Shown piece by piece: positions 22,767 through 34,534 of a stretch of DNA of 64,000 nucleotides. This stretch comes from Voacanga thouarsii (Eukaryota > Streptophyta > Magnoliopsida > Gentianales > Apocynaceae): NCBI GenBank assembly GCA_026120185.1, contig JANUWF010002432.1:186001-250000 (forward strand), read 5' to 3'. A program made the translations under genes and the position numbers. Position 1 is the first letter of the stretch. Each line of letters starts with the position of its first letter. The notes under the pieces were generated by a model. It made no database searches and was not told the DNA's origin. It saw only the letters and a program-made list of their open reading frames with translations.

Positions 22767-25076
22767 TGGCCTCTATTTGGAAGGGCTATTAAAAAAAAAA
22801 AAAAATAGTTTGTCTTACAATTTTTCTTTATGTCTTTTTTGTTTCTCCCCTTATTTTTTTTTTCTTTCCTTCCTAAATTTTCTTAGTTTGTCTTTTTCTT
22901 CTTGTTTTCTTTCTTTTTTTTTTTATTTTCTTGTTTGTTTTTGTGTTGGTCTTGTTCTTCTATTTATCTTTCTTCTTTTATTTATTTATTTATTTCATTT
23001 CCTAGCAAGATATTTTGACTTCCTTCATTCGTTTTCCCCTTTTTCACAATATTTTTCTTCTTCTAATTACCCCCTATTGATTAAAAAATTTTTCAAACTT
23101 CTACATTGGGGGAATACATTGGTGAAAAAAAAAAAAAAAACTCTTTTCAAGGAAAACTAGATTTTATCCTCTTGAATTTCTTGACATTGTGTATATGTGT
23201 TTTTGTGGAACTATTTATTAGACATGGACAAATATTTGTTGAGTTTATTTGGTGGAAAAAAATGCATCGAATCAATTGTGCTTCTTGTGATTAATTCTAA
23301 GAATTAGCTATGCATTTTTTTTTTTTTTTGAAATTTCTGTAAATCTAAACATCTTGAATATAGAACCTTCTTGTGGTATTTTGTTGTAATGATTGAAGAT
23401 TGATTGCCATTGTGCTTGTGCTATCTACGATGGATATTATTCTTATTTTTCTTGAGTATCAACAAACAGTTTGAAAACGTTCTTTATTGAAAAGAGAACC
23501 AATTGCAAAGTGTGAGATGAAGAGGATCTTGTGAACCCTTGGCGGTTGTGATGGCCTATTTGGTATTTTATTGGTCAATTTGGAGACAAGGAAGACTCTA
23601 CTTTGAGGGGACTTAATGGCTTTGACTTTCTACCTTTCATCTCCCTTGATTTCTCTTTTAATTTCAATTACTCGTTATGCTTTTACTTGTGTGTTCATCT
23701 TTCTATTTGTAGGTTGAAGTTTGCTGGTGATTTTTCCTCCAACTTCTTGAAGAATGAATTTCACATATCTTGGAGCTAATCTACACTTGGGGAGTATTAC
23801 TTAAATTTTCTACCCCTTTTCAATTTTGGTCCTATTGGAGATGCTTTATTGTGTTTATTTTTTGCCCATGAGGACATGGTCTAGTTTAAGTGTAGGGGAG
23901 TGGTTTGGTGATATTGTTAATCTAAGTTTTTATAAATTATCTTGATGTTGACTTATTGTTGTGTTACGTTGGTATGTGAAATTTTGGACTTTTCACGGAG
24001 CTAGTCTACCTTGGGGAGTATTATTTTCTTTTTCCTCTTTACATTCTTGGTCCCTTGGTTATGCTTTAGTGTCATACGTTGAAATTGTTGGAAAAAAAAA
24101 GTTTTTTCAGCTCAATTGAGTTTATTTGTTGATAATAAAGATATGATTTCCTTTTTAACTTTGGATATAAATTTGTCATTCAGTATGGTAGGATTTTATT
24201 AAAAAGGTAAACTTGTGTATTAAGTTAGATTTTGCTAAGTCTTGAGAATTTAAGATTACCTTGGGTATATTTGGTATTTGAGTTCTATTTTATTCTTTGA
24301 GTTTGAATATGGATGATATGATGAAATATGAGAAGAGTTGTTGATTAATTCTTGTATTATGGATTTAAAATTTGCTTAATTTTGAGTTTTGAATAAGGAA
24401 TGTGAGTTGAAAAAATATATATGAGAAATAATTGAGTTGAAAATATTGAGATGAAAAAAAATGAGTTGAAAAAAAAAACTGTTCTTATTGTTTTTATTTT
24501 TGAAGACCTTTTGCTGAAAAAGAGGTCAATATGGGGAGAAGTAGGAAGTGTATTTGGGGCACTCTCTTAAGTCTATCCCAAAAGCAAAAAGGCAAGAAAA
24601 GAAAAAATGTGTGAAAAAATTATTGGCAAAAAAAATGATAAGTGATGACAGTAAAGGGGGCCAATATGGTGTGTGAAGAGAAATCCATGCACTTGAGGCT
24701 ATCAAGCCCCGAAGTCATAGAAAAGAAGAGTGGAGTGTTTTTCTTATTTTACTAACTCGAGTTTGGTAAATTTGAGTTTATAATGTTTGAATTGGTTAAA
24801 TGACATGACTTATATGATTTATGTTATCTATATTTTCGCTTGAGGAGTAGAATAATTTTAATATACTAGATTTTAGCTTGTTTAACTTAACTTTGATGGC
24901 CATGGGATTATTTGATTTAATGTATGAGTTTCCAAAGGTTTTTAAAGGTTGAATGAATGACAATTTTGTATCTAACGTTTGAAAGAAATTATGGCTTTGT
25001 TATGGATGAATATGAAAAGAAATAAATTATTTTAAGTGCTTTGGTTAGGTGTTTACTTGAGGACATGTAAAGATTC

Positions 25077-25091
25077 AAGTGTGGGGGAATG
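25077..25091 (+). other. Polypurine tract before LARD LTR2
   Basis: AAGTGTGGGGGAATG immediately precedes the LTR start TGATAAGG. The AAGTGTGGGGGA form is characteristic of Athila/Tat-group elements. Confidence 0.75.
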
Positions 25092-27008
25092 TGATAAGGT
25101 CTAAATTAGTTATATTTTTCATAATTATTTGATATTACTTTGTGATACATTTTGTGAAATAACTAGTCATATTCCTTCATATTTGAGATTTTACCCTTGG
25201 AAAGGTATTTTGTGCATTATTATAGATTTTAGGGGTAAAATAAAACAAAATTGTCATAAAGCAGAATGTAGGCGGCACCGGTTCCGAGAAGGACAGCGGG
25301 TGCTGGTCTTCCACTGGAAAAGCTTAGAGAAATTGAGTGAAACAGGGGAGATCAATTGTAATTAGAAATTAGAGGAAAGAAAGGTGGAAAATGGCTAAAG
25401 GGAGAAATTGGTTTCGGCAGCTTCATGGATCCAAGCCAAAGCCGACAACAAAAGCAACAACAAACAAAGCAACAAAAATTAAAATCGGTGGGGCCCAGGT
25501 GCAAAGGAGAAGTCAACAATGGTGGGCAGCAAAAAAAGCAGCCGAAACAAGAAATGCAAGAAGACAAAGTTGGCAACAGATCAGATTGGTAAATGGCTCA
25601 ATTGAGCCGAGGCAAGGGAACAAAGGAAGTTTGATGGAATTCGGCTCAGCAAGCGGATGCAAAACAGAAAGTGAAAAAATAGAATTTTAGTGGCTTAGGG
25701 GCTTGGGATTGCGGCTCAATTGAGCCAATTAGAACAAGAATAAGGCTTCGGTGGTTGGACAGCTTTCGACGGCTCCATTTGAAGCAATTTCACAATTCCA
25801 AATTCAAATGAATGGTGTTCAGCACGAGACGACAAAAGAAAACAAAGTCCAAATCAAATTCTCAATTTCACAATGTCAAAAGGCGGTGGAGGTGGTGGAA
25901 GTATTTATCTTTTATTTAGGTTTTTATTTTAGATTTTACAAATCTTTTTTAGTTTTAGATTTTTAAATAATTACTTCTTCTTTACTTAGGACTCTTTTCG
26001 GAACTTTGTAAGCCTATAAATAAAGGCTAATTTACCCTAGAAAAAGGCAGGTGCACAATGTAGGGACTTAGACATATTTTGGAATGCATCACCAATATTT
26101 TCCCAGGAGAAATAAAGAGTTCTAGGAGAGTTGTACAAAAAGGTCTTCAAATGGAGAAAAAGAAGGCTTGTCAATGAGTATCTATTTCTTTACTTTATTT
26201 TCTTTTTTTTGACAATGATGTTTTAGTTGTTTTATTGCACTTCAACATTGTTTTAGAGATTCATGATTTTAGAGTTATTTGATCTTTTGATTAATTGATT
26301 ATTCTTCTTGGTATTTACTTACTTGTGCTAATTACGAGATTGATTGTTTTTTTCTTTCCGTTAACTTGCTTGGAAAAGTGGTTGATGGTGGTTTCAATTC
26401 ATTGATTTCATATACGTTGTCTCTTAACTTGCTTGAAAAAGGGGTTAATTGCTAAGAACAAGGTAATTGAAGGTTAATTGATGTTTATCAGGAATGGATT
26501 AATTGGTTAATTTCATGTTTTAAGTTTGCTATGAATGAAAATTTAATCAAAAGATTGTGTTTAATGCATCTTTTGGACAAGACTGGTTCAGACAGGAATG
26601 TGATGCTATGTTACCTAGAAGATAGGGATTCATGGATTGAAAAAGAAGTGAATCTATCTTAATCCTTTACGATGCCAAGGTAATAATTAGTTATGAAAAT
26701 GGTTGAGTTCTTTAAGATCATGTTTGTGTAAACAATGGTTTGATTTACATACTTCTCTATCCCTGACATGTATATATTTTTATTTTATTTTATTTTATTT
26801 TCACTTTATCGAGTCGGTTAAACAATGGAAGAAAGGTAATTAATGTCTACTTGTTCCTTGAGGATCAATACTCGTTTGAACCCTATGCTCGGTTAATGAT
26901 GAGTACGCTTACTCATATGTGTGATTTGGGTTGAACGTTTTAATTTAAACTTGATTGGGAATATGCTTAGTTTTTGTATGATTTTTATACCTAAATCCGG
27001 ACACATCA
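25092..27008 (+). repeat. LARD LTR2 (1917 bp)
   Basis: Starts TGATAAGGTC and ends GGACACATCA, followed by another primer site, so it is both 3' LTR of copy 1 and 5' LTR of copy 2. It shares many bases with LTR3 and with the 3' part of LTR4 that differ from LTR1. Confidence 0.92.
26014..26026 (+). promoter_or_regulatory. TATA box in LARD LTR2
   Basis: CTATAAATAAAGG about 920 bp into the LTR. LTR1 and LTR4 carry CAATAAATAAAGG at the same place, so only LTR2 keeps a standard TATA sequence. Confidence 0.4.
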
Positions 27009-27014
27009 AGTTTT

Positions 27015-27032
27015 TGGTGCCGCTGCCGGGGA
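27015..27032 (+). other. Primer binding site, LARD copy 2
   Basis: TGGTGCCGCTGCCGGGGA, identical to the site at 18122, 6 bp after the LTR2 end. Confidence 0.85.
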
Positions 27033-27598
27033 ACAATAGCATTAAAGCTTGGATTTCATTCATTTAACCATGTAAATATGTAAATACGTAAATTTGTAAA
27101 TTTGTACAATTGTTCTTTTTGAAAAAAGATTCCATATTTTGTTGTTTGTATAATTGTATTTTAATTTCACTCTATATTGTTAATATGTATATAGGTAAAT
27201 ACATGTTTATAATAACTAATTTATCTTTGTATGTGTGTATATATTATATATTTAGTTATTTAACTTTGCTAAACTAATGTTAATGTGGAATATGTGTAAT
27301 AATGCTAGTTTTAATTTGTTGATTTTTACGTCTATAATTGTGAGTCTGTGAAACCCCAGTTGAAACCAACCTTAAAGTAAGGGAGTTGGGATGCATATCA
27401 TATTTTCTTGCATGCATAAATATATTTTTGTATGATTTTATGTGCTTAGATATGTGATTTGTAGTCTAGATGGCTTAATTGTGTTTATTGAGTAAGAAGT
27501 GCAAAATGATAATTTTTGCGTGAGGGGAAAATAGGCAGATAGCTTAAGGATTAAATAGGAAAAATATTTGGGAGAGGAAATAAGAACAAGAGTTGTTG

Positions 27599-27653
27599 TG
27601 GCTTAATGGTTGGAGCTTTGGAATTAATTCTTGAGGTCTTGAGTTCAAATTCC
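27599..27653 (+). other. tRNA-like A-box/B-box segment in gypsy LTR
   Basis: TGGCTTAATGGTTGG (27599-27613) and GGTCTTGAGTTCAAATTCC (27635-27653), equivalent to 18706-18760. Confidence 0.6.
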
Positions 27654-29255
27654 ATCATTGGAGTTTTAGCATGATTAAATTTTATTTTTGCTTGGGAAGG
27701 CTATATTTCGGTCTTGTATGCTTTGGGGAATAGTAGGGCTGTTGCCCTAGGGGAGACATGACAGGAATGTCCTAATCCTACCCTTGTGCCCTACAAAAAT
27801 TTCTAAGGGAATTCATACCCTTCTTGATCCTTAGCTTTTCTTACTTTTCAATTCATTAAGTTGATCAATTCAGCTAAGCCAATTCTATTGCAAAAAATTC
27901 CAGCAAAGTGTTGAGGCTTTGAAGGATAAAAAATGTCTAAGTGTGAGACATCTTGTTACCCAAAAATGGGGAGGAGTTGTGGAAGGTTTCCAAGAGAATT
28001 AATCTCCATGATTGAACCTTCAAACCCCAACCGATGTGTATTCATCTTGTTTATGTAGTAATCTGGTATTTTTCCAGCTTCTTATTCAGTCCAAGTGTCA
28101 AAAATTTTAACCATCTTTTCCTCCCAAAATGCTGTCAGAAAAATGGCCATTTCACTTAGCTTCAGGACTAAACATTCCAGCGAAACCGAGCTGCTCAAAA
28201 AGCTGTGCAAACCAGAAAATTTTCTGGACAATTTTCCTAGCATTGGTGAGCCAAAACCAAGCTGTTTTTTTCCAGTTTTTTACCCAGCAACTTAACCTCG
28301 TTTTTCCTCCATAAAGAAGGCTAGAAACCAGCCTTGAAGGTCCTCTGAATATCCCTTCAAATCTTCGCCAAACTGACTGGAAAATGGCAGCAAAATCTGC
28401 CCAGAAATTTCCAGCAAACTTGCAAAAATCTGTTCAAGATTTTCCTGCTTTGCTTCTTCTTCAACCTTGTCCGAAACTTCCACCATTTTTCTGTACAAAC
28501 TCCCCTTGAAAAGCCATGAACTGAGCTTCATCATCTTCCCCAGCATTCTGCCCGAAAACCAATCCCATGGTTGCTCCTAAAATATCTCCATCAATCACTC
28601 CAATCAAGCCATTGATTGAAGACCAAAATTCCAGCAAACATATTCAGTAAACTACCATAAATCAACCCTCCGACAACCAGAAAATCCCCTCACCATTGTC
28701 CACCATATTTCGGCCACCATCTAGCTCCTTCAAATATCATTCATCTTAGCAAAAATCACAGCCAAGCAGCCGGCCATTGAAGCTTCCAAGAGCTCTCCAT
28801 TGACCATGATCTTCTTACCATATTTTGTTTCCAAAATTGATTCCCTAAAATATTCTTCTTGGATTTCAAACAACCAGCTTTCCTTTTCCTCTCAAATCAG
28901 AAAATTCAATTACCAAAACACTCCCAAATAGTTGACCATTCCTTCCCTAACAGAATTTCGGCTAGCTCTCTCTCTTTCCTCTCATTCTCTCCAAACCCAA
29001 AACACCAAGAACACCTACTAACATCATCACGCCTAAGACCACTCCAAACCTCTCCAATCTTCCAAAAACTCTAGATCACACCTACTCAACCCCTTGAAAC
29101 CACTTTTTCAATTTTTAACATCAAATACCGAAATCAAAGTCTCTCTTTTGTATAAAAAAAAACTAGTATTTTTGTGAAGGCTCAAAAACACCTTTAAGGT
29201 AAGCATGATCAATCACCTCCATCTTCACTCATCTTCAACTCCTAATGAATATATG

Positions 29256-29277
29256 TATATATAAACATACTAATGAA

Positions 29278-29309
<32 letters not shown>
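29256..29309 (+). promoter_or_regulatory. Predicted LTR promoter: TATA box plus CT tract
   Basis: TATATATAAACA followed by a CT-rich tract (29279-29309), equivalent to 20361-20415 with one base change in the TATA box. Confidence 0.4.
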
Positions 29310-31795
29310 TAGGGCCGAATGGTTACTTCAACCATGGCCATATTTTCTTCTTCTCTCTTGGTCGAATCAAGTCTCCTAAGAGTAAGGATTCCTTCAAAAC
29401 TACTCCAAGGTAGTCATCAATCAAGTAAGCCTCTTCAACCTTCTCTTTAATTTCTAGATTCATGTCTCTAGGATGATATTGGAAGGAGATGGATTATGAT
29501 TAGGGTTCGAGCATGCGTTGTTGTGATGGAGTTGAGATTGAAGCATGAATAAATGTGTGTATATGACGGAGATGGGATTGATGCATGAGTTGATTGTCTT
29601 GGTTGAATTTTATGATTTTTAGGGTTTGTTGCTTGTCTTCTTGTTGTCAGTAGTATGATTGAATAAGCATGTTAGTGATTATGTCACCTTTTGTGAATAG
29701 GGTTTTATGTTCATATATTCTTGTTAAGGCCATGATTATGATTATGATAGTGGAGTTTAGATCATGTGTTGGTAGAATTTGATCTATGTTTTATTAATGA
29801 TTTATATGTTTTGTTGATTGATGTAGAATGTATGTTTATGATTATGGATAGCAATAGGAAATATGATCATGAACTTGTTGTCCCTAAACTAATTTTATTT
29901 CATTAATAAAATGATTAAAACTATAATTTCTTCTAGTGATTTCGAAAACCCTAGGGAAATGTGGATTTGGACTATTATATAAAATAATGATATTTTAGTC
30001 AAATAAATAATGGCTTTTATTAAAGAAATAAAATATATAGAAATAATAATATCGAATAAAGTTTTTTTATATAAATATTCATAATAGGTAAAATATTAAT
30101 TTTGTAAGTCTTATATTCATAAATACTATTAAAAATTTATTTATCGACTTTTAATCAAAACCTATTAAAATTTACTTACAACTAGTTTTAGTTACCAATT
30201 ATTTTCTAATAATTAATTATTAATAGATTATTATTTTACATAATACCACCTAGGACCCTTCATCAAATAAACTCTAATTTATTTTTAGCAAGATTTAAAC
30301 CTTCAAGTTATTAGTTCCAATTTCCCAAAACCCTAATTATTTTAATATCAAACTAGACTTATCTTATAAATCCTTTTATTTATTATCTAGCCTTAAAGCT
30401 TAGGACACTATGGTCATGATTGTAGTAGGTTGAGTTAGGTTTATTTGTGAGAATGAATTTTTGCTTGAGTTTAATTATGGCTTTATTTACACCAGGCGGG
30501 GTTAGGTCAGCTGTTGGAGACCTTTCTTTTATCTCGAGCAAAGGATTAGGTAAACTGCTGCATAAAACTTGTTTGATGCAAAATGGTTACTATGGCAAGC
30601 CAAATGTGGAGAGCGTGGACACTCACTTATATAAAGGCAATTGAGGATTGTCTCCTCTCTCATTTCAGGCAAACAAATTATTTGAAAATCAAGGGGTAGT
30701 TTTACTCAAACCTTAAAACTCTTTCTGAAACCAGTTTTGCACAAACTTTCGAAATCCTCAATTGCCATATTCAAGTGGAGCTTTGTTTTATTCAATTTTC
30801 TCCCAAGTGGGAAAAATTACGTTGAGTATTCAATAACGGTGGACTGCTAGGACTAGTCTTTGAAGGGTTAGGGTAAGTCTCTCAGTAGGTGGCCACTTCT
30901 GAGGGGTAAGTCCTTCCCAAATAAAATGTCAGTTCAGTGGGTCGTACCGGTCCGAGCTAGCAGTTTTCAGTTAAATGGACTGTGTGTTGCCGAAATGGAC
31001 AAACGGTTTTGTTTCGGAATAGAAAATGAGGAGTATCTTACCCGGTAGGCCGATCACCAACTTTATGTCAGTCTGCACAAAGTGTGGCAATTAGACCGTT
31101 GTATGGTTATGGGGCCCAACGTGTGGTAACCCATGACCACCATTTTGAGTGGTTGATTTATTTGTACATGAATGGTTGGAAAAGCCAAAATGCCAGTCTT
31201 TATTTTTACTATTGTTTATTGCTTGCCAGTATTTTTCTTATGAAATTCTTACACCTTGCATTCACGAACTGTTTTCACTGAACACTCAAAGCACACACGG
31301 ACTAACTAAGATTTTTATCTTATCACCCTTTTATAATGATTTCAGGTCGATCCTGCTGTGGGGATGAGTAGCTAATTGTTGCCTGTCTCGGAAGATGTTC
31401 TGATATTCATTTTATGTAATGCTTTAGGAGATAAGAGTGAACAATTTTTATTTTGGATTTATTCATGAATTTTTGGGTTGTAATAAGTTTTAAATTTTAA
31501 GGTATTATTTTATTTTGATTGTGTGTACTAGTTATAAAGACCTCTTATCCTTTGGACGGGGCGACATCCCCGGCCCTGTTGGGCCTAAGTAGTGGGGTGT
31601 TACAGAGTCAATACTAACTCTTTTTATTTTCAGGTTTGGACTTTAGCTAACACCATGTAAGAGACGGACTATTTTATTTTATTATTTGTTTCTTTATTTA
31701 CCATTTTTAATTTTATTTTAATTTAGGAATTCTTGTTTTACATGTATTGTGGTCATGCATTCAGTAGGAAAGTTTTAGGAAAAACAAAATTAAAA

Positions 31796-31815
31796 GGGGG
31801 GTGGGGGGGGGGGGG
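31796..31815 (+). repeat. G tract (G6-T-G13)
   Basis: A nearly pure guanine run directly before GATCCCGG. Internal region 1 has AAAAAAAAGGGATCC at this place, so the run expanded in copy 2. Confidence 0.8.
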
Positions 31816-34131
31816 ATCCCGGACAGTAGGCAACCGGCGCCGGCTAGCCTTTGTCAGGAAGGGCTATTAAAAAAAAAAAATAGTGTGTCTTACAATTTTT
31901 CTTTCTGTCTTTTTTGTTTGTCCCCTTATTTTTTTTTCTTTCCTTCCCAAATTTTCTTAGTTTGTCTTTTTCTTCTTGTTTTCTTTCTTTTTTTTTTATT
32001 TTCTTGTTTATTTTTTTGTGTTGGTCTTGTTCTTCTATTTGTCTTTATTCTTTTATTTATTTATTTTTTTTTCTTTTCCTAGCATGATATTTTGACTTCC
32101 TTTCTTCGTTTTCCCCTTCTTCACAATATTTTTCTTCTTCTAATTACCCCCCACGTATTAAAATTTTTTTCAAACTTCTACATTTGGGGAATACATTGGT
32201 GAAAAAAAAAAAAAAAACTCTTTTCAAGGTAAACAAGATTTTATCCACTTGAATTTCTTGACATTGTGTATATGTGTTTTGGTGGAACTATTTATTAGAC
32301 ATGGAAAAATCTTTGTTGAGTTTATTTGGTGGACAAAAATGCATCGAATAAATTGTGCTTCTTGTGATTAATTCTAAGAATTAGCTATGCATTTTTTTTT
32401 TAATTTTTGCAAATTTAGACATCTTGGAATATAGAACCTTCTTGTGGAATTTTGTTGTAATGATTGAAGATTGATTGCCATTGTGCTTGTGCTATCTACG
32501 ATGGATATTATTCTTATTTTTCTTGAGTATCAACAAACAGTTTGAAAACGTTCTTTTCTGAAAAGAGAACCAATTGCAAAATGTGAGACGAAGAGGATCT
32601 TGTGAGCCCTTGGCAGTTGTGATGGTCTATTTGGTATTTTATTGGACAATTTGAAGACAAGAAAGACTCTACTTCGAGGGGACTTCATGGCTTTGACTTT
32701 CTATCTTTCATCTCCCTTGATTTCTCTTTTTATTTCAATTTCTCGCTATGCTTTTACTTATGTGTTCATCTTTCTATTTGTAGGTTGAAGTTTGCTGGTG
32801 ATTATTCTTCCAACTTCTTGAAGAATGAATTTCACATATCTTGGAGCTAATCTACACTTGGGGAGTACTGCTTAAATTTTCTACCCCTTTTCAATTTTGG
32901 CCCCATTGGAGATGCTTTATTGTGTTTATTTTTTGCCCGTGAGGACATGGTCCAGCTTAAGTGTGGGGGAGTGGTTTGGTGATATTGTTAATCTAAGTTT
33001 TTATAAATTATCTTGATGTTGACTTATTGTTGTGTTACGTTGGTATGTGAAATTTTGGACTTTTCACGGAGCTAGTCTACCTTGGGGAGTATTATTTTCT
33101 TTTTCCTCTTTACATTCTTGGTCCCTTGGTTATGCTTTAGTGTTCTACGTTGAAATTGTTGAAAAAAAAAGTTTTTGAGCTAAATTGAGTTTATTTGTTC
33201 ATAATGAAGATATGATTTTGCTTTTTAACTTTGGATATAAATTTGTCGTTCAGTATGGTAGGATTTTATTAAAAAGGTAAACTTGTGTATTAAGTTAGAT
33301 TTTGCTAAGTCTTGAGAATTTAAGTTAACCATGGGTATATTTGATATTTGAGTTCTATTTTATTCTTTGAGTTTGAATATGAATGATATAATGAAATATG
33401 AGAAGAGTTGTTGATTAATTCTTGTATTATGGATTTAAAATTTGCTTAACTTTGAGTTTTGAATAAGGAATGTGAGTTGAAAAAATATATATGAGAAAAA
33501 ATTGAGATGAAAAAAATTGAGTTGAAAAAAAAAACTGTTCTTATTGTTTTTATTTTTGAAGACCTTTTGCGGAAAAGGGGGTCAATATGGGAAGAAGTAG
33601 CAAGTGTATAAGGTGCACTCTCTTGAGGCTATCCCGAAAGCAAAAAGGCAAGAAAAGAAAAAATGTGTTTAAAAATTATTAGCAAAAAAATGATAAGTGA
33701 TGATTGTAAAGGGGGCCAATACGGTGTGTGAAGAGAAATCCATGCACTTGAGGCTATCAAGTCCCAAAGTCATAGAAAAGAAGAGTGGAGTGTTTTTCTT
33801 ATTTTACTAACTCAAGTTTGGTAAATTTGAGTTTATAATGTTTGAATTGGTTAAATGACTTGACTTATATGATGTATGTTATCTATATTTTCGCTTGAGG
33901 AGTGGAATAATTTTCATGTACTAGATATAAGCTTGTTTAACTTAACTTTTATGACCTTAGGATTATTTGATTTAATGTATGAGTTTCCTAAGGTTTTTAA
34001 AGGGTGAATGAATGACAATTTTGTGTCTAAGGTTGGAAAGACATTATGGTTTTGTTATGGATGAATACGAAAAGAAATAAATTATTTTAAGTGCTTTGGT
34101 TAAGTGTTTACTTGAGGACAAGTAAAGATTC

Positions 34132-34146
34132 AAGTGTGGGGGATTG
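34132..34146 (+). other. Polypurine tract before LARD LTR3
   Basis: AAGTGTGGGGGATTG immediately precedes TGATAGGG, equivalent to 25077-25091. Confidence 0.75.
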
Positions 34147-34458
34147 TGATAGGGTCTAAATTAGTCATATTTTTCATAGTTATTTGATATTATTTTGTGA
34201 AATAACTAGTCATATTCTTTCATATTTGAGATTCTACCCTTGGAAAGGTATTTTATGTATTATTGTAGATTTTAGGGGTAAAATAAAATAAAATCGTCAC
34301 AAAGAAAGATGTAGGTGGCACCGGTTCCGAGAAGCATAGCCGGCGCCAGTCTTCCACTGGAAAAGCTTAGAGAAATTGAGTGAAACAGGGGAGATCAATT
34401 GAAATTGGAAATTAGAGGAAAGAAAGATGGAAAATGGCTAAAGGAAGAAATTGGTTTC
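34147..34458 (+). repeat. LARD LTR3, first 312 bp only
   Basis: Starts TGATAGGGTC after a polypurine tract and matches LTR2 (TAGATTTTAGGGG, CTTCCACTGG, GCTTAGAG) better than LTR1. It stops at TTGGTTTC (34458), where copia flank sequence begins. The overlap at the junction is 3 bp (TTC). Confidence 0.9.
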
Positions 34459-34534
34459 ATCTATGAGTAATACGTCATTATGGTCAATAATGAGAAATTC
34501 ATATCTCTCAAGTGCCACATGTATCCTACTAGAT
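34456..34534 (-). repeat. Second copy of upstream copia flank (79 bp)
   Basis: Nearly identical to 16125-16203, the copia pol DNA just left of LTR1, including the TAGAT target site. One visible substitution (CATTAATG versus CAATAATG). It belongs to the left side of the insertion, yet lies inside the array directly before LTR4. Confidence 0.9.

Larger units (their letters stand above)
18116..25091 (+). mobile_element. LARD internal region 1 with nested gypsy solo LTR
   Basis: About 2.9 kb of LARD internal DNA plus a 4063-bp solo LTR. The part from 22522 contains a GGCGCC motif pair, a T/C-rich tract (22775-23060), two TTGGGGAGTATTA blocks (23793 and 24014 areas) and a GAGGACATGG...GTGTAGGGGAG segment (about 23870-23900), similar to the region before the final polypurine tract. 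No coding region was found; the longest ORFs are low-complexity. Confidence 0.8.
27347..31604 (+). mobile_element. Gypsy-type solo LTR (4258 bp) in LARD internal 2
   Basis: TGTGAAACCCC to GGGGTGTTACA with GAGTC duplications at 27342-27346 and 31605-31609, at exactly the position of the copy at 18454. It holds the 192-bp AT-rich segment (29999-30190) missing from that copy. The LTR near 47030-47215 has a counterpart, so the segment is ancestral. Confidence 0.9.
27009..34146 (+). mobile_element. LARD internal region 2 with nested gypsy solo LTR
   Basis: Colinear with internal region 1, including the same solo LTR at the same site. Differences include fusion of the two GGCGCC-type motifs into one (31833-31843) and a G-rich tract at 31796-31815. 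It has a second polypurine-like AAGTGTGGGGGAGTGG near 32957-32972 and the terminal tract before 34147. No coding capacity. Confidence 0.8.

Noticed and set aside
22777..23160. 127-codon plus-strand ORF rich in Phe/Leu/Ser (and the 93-codon one at 31801-32082)
   Set aside because: It is translation of a T/C-rich tract in the non-coding LARD internal region; the hydrophobic look comes from base composition and the two copies do not keep the same frame length.
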